Positions 6,619-14,339 of a DNA stretch of 18,528 nucleotides are shown piece after piece. Position 1 is the first letter of the stretch. The number at the start of each line of letters is the position of its first letter. The notes beneath the pieces were generated by a model that saw only the letters and a program-made list of their open reading frames with translations, did no database searches and had not been told where the DNA came from. This stretch comes from Neisseriaceae bacterium (GTDB lineage Bacteria; Pseudomonadota; Gammaproteobacteria; Burkholderiales; UBA11063): the NCBI GenBank assembly GCA_947441745.1, contig CANEUJ010000015.1, positions 1-18,528 of the forward strand, in the 5' to 3' direction. Position numbers and translations under genes: made by a program.

Positions 6619-7560
6619 TTAAAGCTGAACAAAACTAAAATTTGTTTTACATAACTCTATTAATTCAATGGGATTATCAGTTATAAATCCGTCAACCCCC
6701 CAAGATATTAATTTTTTAACCAATACTGGATTAAATACAAAACCTGAATGCTCAGGCCAAGTCCACACAAAAATTTTTAAGCCTAGTTTTTTAACTTTGA
6801 GTACGTCTTCATATCTAAGCTCATTATCCTCAGGTTCGTATGAGTAGCCACCCAAAGCTTTTACAAGGTTAGGAAGAAATGCCAATTCACTTTTTGACAT
6901 TTTACTAGCCTCATCCATTACCTCTGAATTAGCAAACCACTTTTGATAATTATCTTTAGTATCAAATGCAAATAAGTATGCAGTTTTGATATTAGGATTA
7001 AATTTATTTAGTGCTACTAATATCCTCCAATCGAATGCTTGTACTTTTATTCGATTCACTAGATTATTTTCTTGGATAAACTCATATACTAATCTTGCTA
7101 ATTCACTTGGACTTTCGCTCCAATCGGGATACAAAAAACTATTTTTTATTTCAATTTGAATTTGAATAGTATTATTAGTCTTTAAATTTACGAAATCAAC
7201 AATTTCTTGAAGAGTATTTAGCCTAGTATTAGGAATTTGTTTTTGGTTTGGAAACCATTTGGCATAATTACTACTAGGGTTAAGCCTTACAGTATAATTA
7301 TTTTTTAACTCTATCAAAGTAAGATCTTTGATTAAAGTGGTATTATTTACAATTTCGCTCGTACTAATACTTGATAAAATATCAGAGTTAATATGAAGAT
7401 CATGGTAGGCAAGTATTATTTTGTCACGCGTTGTAACTATATCAACATCGATAGAATCAACAGCACATTCTAGTGCAACTTCATATCCAGGTATAACATT
7501 TTCGAGAGCATAAGATCTAGCACCCCGATGACCTATAATAGAAACTTTATTCACTGACAT
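6619..7560 (-). CDS. Glycerophosphodiester phosphodiesterase family protein (313 aa)
   Basis: GDPD enzymes hydrolyse glycerophosphodiesters (deacylated phospholipids) to glycerol-3-phosphate and an alcohol on a metal-dependent TIM barrel. Seen here: HRGARSYALEN (His11, Arg12, Glu20), DVDI (residues 38-41), AYHD (His53), QIEIK in the middle, QAFDW, the late FVWTWPEH and GVDGFITDNPIEL. The normal metal-ligand pair ExD reads Asp38-x-Asp40, a conservative but unusual change. No signal peptide is visible, so it is probably cytoplasmic, unlike periplasmic GlpQ. The start is supported by AAGGTGG just upstream. It stands alone, convergent with the 5768 barrel gene. A housekeeping or scavenging role in phospholipid turnover is inferred; the substrate cannot be told from sequence. 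Confidence 0.88.
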   Translation of the reverse strand: MSVNKVSIIGHRGARSYALENVIPGYEVALECAVDSIDVDIVTTRDKIILAYHDLHINSDILSSISTSEIVNNTTLIKDLTLIELKNNYTVRLNPSSNYAKWFPNQKQIPNTRLNTLQEIVDFVNLKTNNTIQIQIEIKNSFLYPDWSESPSELARLVYEFIQENNLVNRIKVQAFDWRILVALNKFNPNIKTAYLFAFDTKDNYQKWFANSEVMDEASKMSKSELAFLPNLVKALGGYSYEPEDNELRYEDVLKVKKLGLKIFVWTWPEHSGFVFNPVLVKKLISWGVDGFITDNPIELIELCKTNFSFVQL

Positions 7561-7802
7561 TTAACCACCTTACTCACGCCTTCAACATTAGTATAATGCC
7601 AACCCATAATCATAATCTTACTCTAATTGCAGATATGTTTGATTAGTTATTTAGGTTTAATACTAGCTTATAATCATAAACATTTACTTTTTAAAAGAGC
7701 TTAAGTGTAACATAATTTTATTGGAATTAATGTAGTAAAATATGAACATTTGCAAAATAAACTAAAAAATAAAAAAGTTATCATAAATTAAAACTTTAAC
7801 CC

Positions 7803-7829
7803 CAGATGGGCAACTATGTTGCCCATCTG
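7803..7829 (-). terminator. Strong hairpin terminator after the ParB-like lipoprotein gene
   Basis: CAGATGGGCAAC (7803-7814) and GTTGCCCATCTG (7818-7829) form a perfect 12-bp stem with a 3-base loop, 11 bases beyond the stop codon. On the minus strand it is followed by GGGTTAAAGTTTTAATTT, a broken T-rich tail. It is clearly transcript-end structure for the 8878/7841 operon. Confidence 0.75.
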
Positions 7830-7840
7830 AACTATTTCCC

Positions 7841-8872
7841 CTATTTTTCTACTTCACAAGTATATGTTTCTGGTTTTGCTTTATAGTTGTAGCCAGGAAA
7901 ACCTTTAAATTCGTCATAACGTTTATTAATATAATTATACGCCTCAATTGTTAACTCTTCAGCCACATCTTTACATACATTATTTTTAGATTTAGTTTTA
8001 CACTTTTTAGTATTAGGATCATAATCATAAGGGAATAGCTGATAAGGATCATAACCTAAGTCCTGAATTTTCATAGCACGCAACTTCTCACCCCATGTAA
8101 ATTCAACAAATGGTTCAATACTATCTCCATCAATTAGCTGCTGCCATTTAAACTCTGGAGTTTTTTTTGTACCCTTATTACACTTATGATCTTCAATTAA
8201 TTTAATTAAACTACGATAAGGATCATTACCCATCTTCAGAAAAGTACGAGGTAAGCTTTCAAAAGATATAGTTTGATAATTTACGTCTTTTAACCATACT
8301 CTTCTCTCAAAAATCAAACGATCAATCATATATTTATATGCATCACTCAATGGAAGCTCTTGTGAAAACTTAGAGTTATAATAATTATCACTAATATGCA
8401 CATAAACTCGCCTATCGGAATAATTACATTTTTCCTTATCAATACTCTTATCTTCATTTTCTACTAGCTCAGCTAATTTATGTAATGCATAGGTATGATG
8501 GTGGCCATTAAATAGCATTATTTTGCCATCAGGTGCTACTACACCCGCAATTCCTTGTGGAGAAGAAATTCCAATTTGTCCGCCATCTTCAAGGTTAGCA
8601 TAATCAGAACCTCGTTTGAACAAATCCTCGTCAAGTTTACCATCATTACATTTCTTCACAAATTTAGCTAAAGTACCATCTTTTTTCATATTAATAACAT
8701 ATTCACCAATATTGGACTGGCCAGGTATCAAATTATCTAGAGTAGTTAAACATTCTCCTCCCAAAGTGCTTGGTGAACATTTTTCTAGATTAATATTACC
8801 ACTTCCAACACCAGCGTTGCATCCAGATAAACCCCAAATTAATAATAAATAACAAAATGTATGTTTTTTCAT
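7841..8872 (-). CDS. Predicted lipoprotein with ParB-like (ParBc_2-type) domain (343 aa)
   Basis: The N-terminus MKKHTFCYLLLIWGLSGC carries a lipoprotein signal with lipobox LSGC (Cys18). The segment GIAGVVAPDGKIMLFNGHHHTYAL (split here only for reading: PDGKIML, then NGHHHTYAL at about residues 122-130) matches the D/NGHHxxxAL core of putative ParB-like nuclease domains (Pfam ParBc_2), a fold shared with sulfiredoxin. Eight further cysteines follow the lipid-bearing one, an even number compatible with disulfides outside the cytoplasm. The ATG at 8872 is chosen because GGTGAG, overlapping the upstream barrel's stop, lies just before it and the lipobox is then correctly spaced; a TTG four codons upstream is possible. 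The barrel gene ends 5 bases upstream, so the two are co-translated. Activity and target are unknown; nuclease function is not shown by the sequence. Confidence 0.7.
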   Translation of the reverse strand: MKKHTFCYLLLIWGLSGCNAGVGSGNINLEKCSPSTLGGECLTTLDNLIPGQSNIGEYVINMKKDGTLAKFVKKCNDGKLDEDLFKRGSDYANLEDGGQIGISSPQGIAGVVAPDGKIMLFNGHHHTYALHKLAELVENEDKSIDKEKCNYSDRRVYVHISDNYYNSKFSQELPLSDAYKYMIDRLIFERRVWLKDVNYQTISFESLPRTFLKMGNDPYRSLIKLIEDHKCNKGTKKTPEFKWQQLIDGDSIEPFVEFTWGEKLRAMKIQDLGYDPYQLFPYDYDPNTKKCKTKSKNNVCKDVAEELTIEAYNYINKRYDEFKGFPGYNYKAKPETYTCEVEK

Positions 8873-8877
8873 TATGC

Positions 8878-9693
8878 TCACCAAGCCACATTTAATTTTA
8901 AGCCATACGCTTGCTGCGTTGTAGTCAGAGGATTAACACCCAAGCCACCTTGATTAATTGTATTTAAGGCATTTTGATCTAATTGACTTTGCTGAGTTAT
9001 ATACTGTAGATAAGGTATAATCGATATATGTTCACTCAATTTACCAGCAAGACCAATCTCATAAGTTACAGCCCATTGGTTTACGCTCGAATTAATTGAT
9101 TGGATTTTTATTGGCCCACTAGGAAGTGCACCTTGTAAGGTATTTGTTTGATAACCACCAAATATGTCGACATATGGCGTAAATTTAGGTGTTGCTCTAA
9201 ATGCTAGTTTGCCTCCAACAAAGTATGAGTAGGTTTGCGAATTAATATAGTTTCCAAGATTATCAGCATATACAATGCCCATATTCATGTTATCGTATGC
9301 ATTAATCCTAATATAAGGTGTAATTTCTGCATCTTCAGAAATATGAAAGTTATAACCTAATTTAGCCGTTACTCCATAACCCCAAGGGTTAGATATTCCA
9401 GAGACTGGAGCCGTTACTAGTGGTAGACTTGAAAGATAATTATTTCTGGCATATAGTCTGGCTTCATAGTATAGACCACTACTTAAACTCTGGGCAAAAT
9501 AAGTATAATATTGACTAGCATTGGGGGTAAATTCAATAGCTGCTCCAGCATTTGAAATTGTCTCTTGTTTAGGAGAATCACCAACAACACCATCATAATT
9601 TGCTAATACTTGTGATTCACTTAAATTTGGTAAATTCTTTGCATATACTGTAGAAAAACTTAACAAACATAAACTAATTACATTTTTTCTCAT
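8878..9693 (-). CDS. Outer-membrane beta-barrel protein, operon partner of the ParB-like lipoprotein (271 aa)
   Basis: The signal peptide is MRKNVISLCLLSFSTVYA, with likely cleavage before KNLPN. A short N-terminal region (about 25 residues) follows, and then roughly ten amphipathic strands with Asn/Ser/Gly turns, for example YGVTAKLGYNFHI, AEITPYIRINAY, YFVGGKLAFRA and KFTPYVDIFGGY. The last residue is Trp (GLKLNVAW), fitting a barrel C-terminus. The family is not recognised. A GTG at 9702 is an alternative start, with AGGA 10 bases upstream adding three residues; the ATG at 9693 has the weaker AAGTGA. It is the first gene of a two-gene unit with the lipoprotein, whose ribosome site overlaps this stop codon. 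The promoter is at 9773-9801. Confidence 0.75.
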   Translation of the reverse strand: MRKNVISLCLLSFSTVYAKNLPNLSESQVLANYDGVVGDSPKQETISNAGAAIEFTPNASQYYTYFAQSLSSGLYYEARLYARNNYLSSLPLVTAPVSGISNPWGYGVTAKLGYNFHISEDAEITPYIRINAYDNMNMGIVYADNLGNYINSQTYSYFVGGKLAFRATPKFTPYVDIFGGYQTNTLQGALPSGPIKIQSINSSVNQWAVTYEIGLAGKLSEHISIIPYLQYITQQSQLDQNALNTINQGGLGVNPLTTTQQAYGLKLNVAW

Positions 9694-9746
9694 TGATTTC
9701 ACTTTTAAATAATCCTAAAAAAACAATTTTATTAAATACTATTTCT

Positions 9747-9765
9747 GTGATTCTTAATTAATCAC
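9747..9765 (-). promoter_or_regulatory. Stem-loop at the predicted 5' end of the barrel-lipoprotein mRNA
   Basis: GTGATT (9747-9752) and AATCAC (9760-9765) form a 6-bp inverted repeat with a 7-base loop. The promoter at 9773-9801 predicts transcription starting near 9766, so the mRNA would begin almost exactly with this hairpin. Such 5'-terminal stems stabilise some outer-membrane protein mRNAs (ompA is the known case); an operator over +1 is the alternative. Confidence 0.4.
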
Positions 9766-9772
9766 GGGAGTT

Positions 9773-9801
9773 ATTATATTTAAATGGTTAATATTTTTTA
9801 A
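9773..9801 (-). promoter_or_regulatory. Promoter of the barrel-lipoprotein operon
   Basis: On the minus strand, TTAAAA (9801-9796), a 17-base spacer and a perfect TATAAT (9778-9773) give a predicted start near 9766 and a leader of about 70 bases. The -35 matches only four of six positions, and the AT-rich background lowers confidence. Confidence 0.5.
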
Positions 9802-9924
9802 GAATAATTTTTAAATAGAGTATTTAATAGAACAATATAAATACTATTCAGATGCTTAGACGACTAATATGGACTGACTTCTATCGTAGATTATTATCAA
9901 TAAATTCAAAATCAGTATTCTTTT

Positions 9925-9953
9925 TTCAAAAATACTTTATTTATGGATATAAT
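9925..9953 (+). promoter_or_regulatory. Orphan plus-strand promoter-like sequence
   Basis: TTCAAA (9925-9930), a 17-base spacer and a perfect TATAAT (9948-9953) point into the intergenic region downstream of aceF, where no gene begins. It may drive a short RNA ending around the hairpin at 10065-10088 or run antisense into aceF. Chance occurrence in AT-rich DNA is quite possible. Confidence 0.3.
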
Positions 9954-10064
9954 GACAGCATCTAGAAATAAAGAGGATTCTTGGTAAGTTTTATAAGAAA
10001 CTTTAGAAACAGATAAAAAGATTATAGTTTAATTGACAATACTAATGAGAAAAATAGATTATAG

Positions 10065-10088
10065 AGCCAATGCAAAAAAGCATTGGCT
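10065..10088 (-). terminator. Hairpin downstream of aceF, probable terminator
   Basis: AGCCAATGC (10065-10073) and GCATTGGCT (10080-10088) form a perfect 9-bp stem around an A6 loop (U6 in the minus-strand transcript), 34 bases past the aceF stop. The minus-strand tail CTATAATCTATTTTTC is only moderately U-rich. Confidence 0.55.
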
Positions 10089-10122
10089 ATTAAGTTAAAA
10101 GTTTGGCGAGGGCATTTATCTA

Positions 10123-11412
10123 TTACAGAACTAAGCGACGAACGTCTGCCATAACCTGTGCTAAATATGTAGTAAACTTTGCAGCTAATGCCCCATCAAT
10201 AACTCTATGATCATATGATAATGATAATGGCATCATTAGACGCGGTGCAAACTCTTTACCATTCCACACTGGTTTGATACTTGATTTTGATACACCTAAT
10301 ATTGCAACTTCTGGAGCATTTACAATAGGAGTAAACGCAGTACCACCAATACCACCAAGACTTGAAATCGTAAAACTACCACCTTGCATATCTAGAGGTT
10401 TTAGTTTACCCTCACGTGCAAATTTAGCTAACTCGCTAGTTTCTTGTGCTATTTGTACAACCCCTTTTTTATCAGCATCTTTAAGTACTGGCACTACTAA
10501 ACCTTGAGGAGTATCTGCAGCAAACCCAATATTAAAGTATTTTTTGTATACAATATTATCACCATCAATTGATGAGTTAAACTCAGGAAATCTCTTCAAA
10601 GCAAATACGCATGCTTTTATTAAAAACGCCAAAGGAGAGACTTTAATTTCAACTTTTTTGTATTCTTCATTTATCTGTTTTCTAAACTCTTCCAGACTTG
10701 TAATATCAGCTTCATCAAACTGAGTAACATGAGGAACCATTACCCAATTACGTGACAAATTGGCACCCGATAGTTTTTTGATTCGTGAACGTTCTTTCAC
10801 CTCAATCTCACCAAACTTAGTGAAATCAACTTTAGGCCAAGGTAATAAATCTAAACCAGCTCCAGCACCAATACTAGAACTTTGATTAGTTAAAATACCT
10901 TTTACAAATGATTTTAAATCAGCTTCAGTAATACGGCCTTTATCACCACTGCCTTTAATAGCACCTAAATTAGCTCCTAATTCACGGGCTAGTTTTCTAA
11001 TTGAAGGAGATGCATATGCATGACTAAATGAGTCTTCATCAATTGGTGGATTAGCTTGACTAAGTACTGGAGCTACAGGTTTTTCACTAGATACAACAGC
11101 TTCTGCAACTGGTACTACAGGTGCTGCAACTGGCATCGTTACTTTTTCCTCAGCTGGCACTACTTCACTACTTGAGCTAATCTCAATCTTTAACATCAAG
11201 TCGCCTTCATTTACTTTAGATCCTACTTTAATAATGACCTCTTTAATAACGCCAGAAGCAGTTGCTGGAACCTCCATAGTTGCTTTATCTGTTTCAAGCA
11301 TTACCAAATTATCATCAATCTTTATGGTATCTCCTACATTAACATAAACCTCAGCCACGTTAACATCTGAACTTCCACCAATATCCGGAATTCTTAGCTC
11401 CATTAGAGACAT
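10123..11412 (-). CDS. aceF: Pyruvate dehydrogenase E2, dihydrolipoamide acetyltransferase (429 aa)
   Basis: E2 forms the core of the pyruvate dehydrogenase complex and passes the acetyl group from lipoyl to CoA. One N-terminal lipoyl domain (about 3-78) carries LETDKATMEVPA with Lys43 as the lipoylation site. A Pro/Ala/Val-rich linker (about 85-130) leads to the peripheral-subunit-binding domain (ASPSIRKLARELG..., about 133-168). A second linker and the catalytic domain (about 205-429) follow, with active-site DHRVIDG (His402) near the C-terminus. A single lipoyl domain makes it shorter than E. coli AceF, which has three. GGTAGG precedes the ATG. It lies 29 bases after aceE, and a hairpin at 10065-10088 follows. 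The E3 gene lpd is not adjacent, so E3 must be encoded elsewhere. Confidence 0.96.
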   Translation of the reverse strand: MSLMELRIPDIGGSSDVNVAEVYVNVGDTIKIDDNLVMLETDKATMEVPATASGVIKEVIIKVGSKVNEGDLMLKIEISSSSEVVPAEEKVTMPVAAPVVPVAEAVVSSEKPVAPVLSQANPPIDEDSFSHAYASPSIRKLARELGANLGAIKGSGDKGRITEADLKSFVKGILTNQSSSIGAGAGLDLLPWPKVDFTKFGEIEVKERSRIKKLSGANLSRNWVMVPHVTQFDEADITSLEEFRKQINEEYKKVEIKVSPLAFLIKACVFALKRFPEFNSSIDGDNIVYKKYFNIGFAADTPQGLVVPVLKDADKKGVVQIAQETSELAKFAREGKLKPLDMQGGSFTISSLGGIGGTAFTPIVNAPEVAILGVSKSSIKPVWNGKEFAPRLMMPLSLSYDHRVIDGALAAKFTTYLAQVMADVRRLVL

Positions 11413-11441
11413 TCTAACCTACCTTTATATAAACAATTAAT

Positions 11442-14099
11442 TTAAACTTCCCAAGGATTAGACTTATTAGTCAGAATCTTATATTTTTTGATTGCACTAG
11501 CAACTAAATCTGCTTCAATTAAACCCTCATCAGCCAACCCTTTGAGTGCTGCAACCACTATATAGTAACGATTAACCTCAAAAAACTCACGAAGTTGAGT
11601 GCGAAGATCCGAGCGTCCAAAACCATCTGTACCAAGCACATTATAACGTCCAGGTACATACTCACGAATCTGCTCCGCATAATTACGGATGTAATCAGTC
11701 GCTGAAACCGTTACTTTTGCACTATTTTTTTCTAATAATTCAGTAATAAATGGTTTTTTGGCTATTTTTGTTGGATTTAACATATTACTACGGGTAATAC
11801 TCATACCATCACGATGAAGCAAATTATATGAAGTAGCAGAAATTAAATTACTACTAACTCCAAAATCTTGTTCCAAGAGATTAGCAGCTTCAATTACTTC
11901 ACGAAAAATCGTACCACTACCAAGTAAATTAACTCTTAGTTTTAAGTTACTGGCTTTTCTAAATAAATACGCTCCACGAACAATATCCTCTTCGACACCT
12001 CTTGGCATTTCAGGATGAATATAATTTTCATTCATGATAGTTATATAGAAGAATTTATCTTTATTTTCAACATACATTTGTTGCATACCATGACGTATAA
12101 TCACAGCTAATTCATATCCGTATGTAGGATCATAGCTATCACAGTTTGGAATTAACCCTGCTTGAATATGGCTATGGCCATCTTCATGCTGTAAGCCCTC
12201 ACCATTTAGAGTGGTTCTACCAGCAGTGCCACCAATCATAAACCCTCGAGCCCTCATGTCCCCTGCCGCCCAAGCCAAATCACCAATTCTTTGGAAACCA
12301 AACATCGAATAATATATATAAAAAGGAATAGTAGCTAAGCCATGATTTGCATAACTTGTTGCTGAGGCAATCCAAGTTGACATTGCTCCTGGCTCATTAA
12401 TGCCTTCTTGAAAAATCTGCCCCTTAATATCTTCTTTATAGAACATTAGTTGACTTGAGTCTTCTGGAGTATATAATTGCCCCACATGAGACCAAATACC
12501 AAGCTGCCTAAACATACCTTCCATACCAAAAGTTCTTGACTCATCAGGAACAATAGGAATAACTAGTTTACCAATTTCTTTATCTTTAACTAGTACATTA
12601 AGTATCCGTACAAATGCCATAGTAGAAGACATTTCACGATCCCCACTACCTTTTAGTAATACTTCAAAAGCAGACATTGCTGGAATTGCTAGTTTTACAT
12701 GAATTGGTTTTCTAACTGGTAAATAGCCACCTAATTTTTCTCTTTGAGCATGTAAGTATTTGTCTTCAGCACTATCTTTGTCTGGCATCAGAAATGGTAA
12801 TTCTTCAATTTGCTCATCGGTTACTGGGATATTAAATTTATTGCGGATACCTTTTAGAGTATCAGTCGATAGCTTTTTGGTATTATGGGCAACATTTTGA
12901 GATTCGCCTTCATTACCCATCCCAAAACCTTTAATAGTTTTGGCTAGGATAACAACTGGTTTGCCCTCTGGATTAGAAGTGGCTTCTTTATAAGCAGCAT
13001 ATATTTTATCAATATCATGACCACCACGAGTTAGATGCCAGATATCATCATCCGTCATATCTTTCACAAGCTCTAAGGTCTCTGGTTTTTTACCAAAAAA
13101 CTTCTGACGTATATAAGACGCATTTTTAGCTCTAAATGCCTGATATTCACCATCCACGGTCTCCATCATTAGCTCTTTTAATTTACCTGTTGTATCTTTA
13201 GCTAACAATGCATCCCAACCTTTACCCCAGATAATTTTAATAACTTTCCAACCAGCACCATTAAATAAGCCTTCAAGGTCTTGAATAATCTTACCATTAC
13301 CATTTACTGGCCCGTCTAAACGCTGTAAATTACAATTAATCACAAAAATTAAATTGTCCAATTTGTCTTTTGAAGCAATATGAATATTACCAAGAGTCTC
13401 TGGCTCTGAAGTTTCACCATCGCCAATAAAACACCAAACTTTACGACCTTCGTTTTTGATTAATTCACGATCACCTAGATATTTCATAAACCGTGCTTGA
13501 TATAGTGCCATTAACGGCCCAAGCCCCATTGATACTGTTGGAAACTGCCAATAATCTGGCATAAGCCACGGATGTGGGTAAGAGGATAAACCTTTATGCT
13601 TTGATTCCTTACGAAAGTTTAATAATAACTCTTCAGACAAACGCCCTTCAACAAAGCTTCTTGCATAAATCCCAGGGGCAGAATGCCCTTGGATAAATAT
13701 CATATCACCGTGAAGCTCACCCTTAGGAGCTTGCCAAAAGTGATTAAACCCAACCTCGTACAAACTAGCTGATGAAGCATAAGATGAAATATGCCCACCT
13801 AGTTCACTACTATCTTTATTAGCTTTAGCAACTATAACTGCAGCATTCCAACGTATATATGCCGCTAATTTTTTTTCTATGTTTCTGTCTCCAGGATACA
13901 CAGGGTGTTTATCTTGAGGGATTGTATTTAGATACTCAGTTGTCGCACTTCCAGAAATATTTTTGCCACCACGCTCTTTTAGGCGTTTAGCGACTTCTTT
14001 AAGTATACCCTCTGCAACATCTGTCGATTCATTATCAATCACACCATCAATTGAGTCTAACCATTCTTTAAGCTGTTCATTATCAAATACAATACTCAT
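11442..14099 (-). CDS. aceE: Pyruvate dehydrogenase E1 component, homodimeric type (885 aa)
   Basis: AceE decarboxylates pyruvate with thiamine diphosphate and reductively acetylates the E2 lipoyl group. Features: GGHISSYASSASLYEVGFNHF, the TPP/Mg motif GDGE...NCN (about residues 226-257), LQRLDGPVNGNGKI, GFGMGNEGESQNVAHN, the EGLQHEDGHSH segment, and C-terminal DYIRNY...VLGTDGFGRSD. Length is normal for the homodimeric class of beta- and gammaproteobacteria. The ATG at 14099 is chosen because GAAGGT sits just upstream and the protein then starts MSIVFDNEQLKEWLDS as in the family; an ATG 19 codons upstream adds an unlike extension. It is the first gene of aceEF, divergent from tal. A TGATATACT extended -10 (14206-14198, minus) is a possible promoter element. 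Confidence 0.97.
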   Translation of the reverse strand: MSIVFDNEQLKEWLDSIDGVIDNESTDVAEGILKEVAKRLKERGGKNISGSATTEYLNTIPQDKHPVYPGDRNIEKKLAAYIRWNAAVIVAKANKDSSELGGHISSYASSASLYEVGFNHFWQAPKGELHGDMIFIQGHSAPGIYARSFVEGRLSEELLLNFRKESKHKGLSSYPHPWLMPDYWQFPTVSMGLGPLMALYQARFMKYLGDRELIKNEGRKVWCFIGDGETSEPETLGNIHIASKDKLDNLIFVINCNLQRLDGPVNGNGKIIQDLEGLFNGAGWKVIKIIWGKGWDALLAKDTTGKLKELMMETVDGEYQAFRAKNASYIRQKFFGKKPETLELVKDMTDDDIWHLTRGGHDIDKIYAAYKEATSNPEGKPVVILAKTIKGFGMGNEGESQNVAHNTKKLSTDTLKGIRNKFNIPVTDEQIEELPFLMPDKDSAEDKYLHAQREKLGGYLPVRKPIHVKLAIPAMSAFEVLLKGSGDREMSSTMAFVRILNVLVKDKEIGKLVIPIVPDESRTFGMEGMFRQLGIWSHVGQLYTPEDSSQLMFYKEDIKGQIFQEGINEPGAMSTWIASATSYANHGLATIPFYIYYSMFGFQRIGDLAWAAGDMRARGFMIGGTAGRTTLNGEGLQHEDGHSHIQAGLIPNCDSYDPTYGYELAVIIRHGMQQMYVENKDKFFYITIMNENYIHPEMPRGVEEDIVRGAYLFRKASNLKLRVNLLGSGTIFREVIEAANLLEQDFGVSSNLISATSYNLLHRDGMSITRSNMLNPTKIAKKPFITELLEKNSAKVTVSATDYIRNYAEQIREYVPGRYNVLGTDGFGRSDLRTQLREFFEVNRYYIVVAALKGLADEGLIEADLVASAIKKYKILTNKSNPWEV

Positions 14100-14177
14100 T
14101 AATTTTACCTTCGCAAATTTTATACGCCAAATATATATCTCTATGATCAAGAACACTGCTTTATTAGAGATCCATAT

Positions 14178-14207
14178 TTGACAGATTAAGTGCCGTTAGT
14201 ATATCAT
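14178..14207 (+). promoter_or_regulatory. Promoter of the tal-ispE-tRNA-prs unit
   Basis: A perfect TTGACA (14178-14183), an 18-base spacer and TATCAT (14202-14207), or TATATC with 16 bases, give a start near 14215 and a leader of about 125 bases. Confidence 0.5.
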
Positions 14208-14211
14208 ACTA
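14197..14211. promoter_or_regulatory. Palindrome TAGTATATCATACTA between aceE and tal
   Basis: TAGTAT and ATACTA flank ATC (6-3-6 perfect inverted repeat). It covers the -10 of the plus-strand tal promoter and, on the minus strand, an extended -10 (TGATATACT) directed at aceE, so one regulator could act on both. Regulator unknown; AT-rich chance palindrome not excluded. Confidence 0.35.
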
Positions 14212-14339
14212 GCTTATATGCATCCTTAACAATTGTTTTTGCACTGCGAGATACAATCTAAGAATCATAAGGCATTTTAAGACAATATTTTTGTATACGC
14301 AAGTATAAAAAATATTTTTAATACAGGGGTAATTACACC

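Larger units (their letters stand above)
9694..10122. other. 429-base intergenic region without a convincing gene
   Basis: From left to right this very AT-rich stretch holds the leader and promoter of the barrel-lipoprotein operon (9747-9801), a plus-strand promoter-like site (9925-9953) and a hairpin downstream of aceF (10065-10088). Only tiny frames occur, such as an 11-codon frame at 9952-9987. Plus-strand transcription from 9925-9953 would run towards the hairpin, so a short RNA is possible but unproven. A decayed gene is also possible. No inverted ends of an insertion sequence were seen. Confidence 0.6.

Noticed and set aside
8616..8852. Plus-strand 78-codon frame opposite the lipoprotein gene
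   Set aside because: Antisense shadow of a gene with a clear lipobox, ribosome site and domain; no ribosome site or similarity of its own.
9952..9987. 11-codon frame MTASRNKEDSW, which resembles the start of a transposase-like protein
   Set aside because: Too short, no continuation in any frame and no inverted ends nearby. The predicted transcript from 9925-9953 would start after its ATG.
14100..14156. Upstream ATG for aceE adding 19 residues
   Set aside because: The extension is unlike known AceE N-termini, and the GAAGGT ribosome site serves the ATG at 14099.
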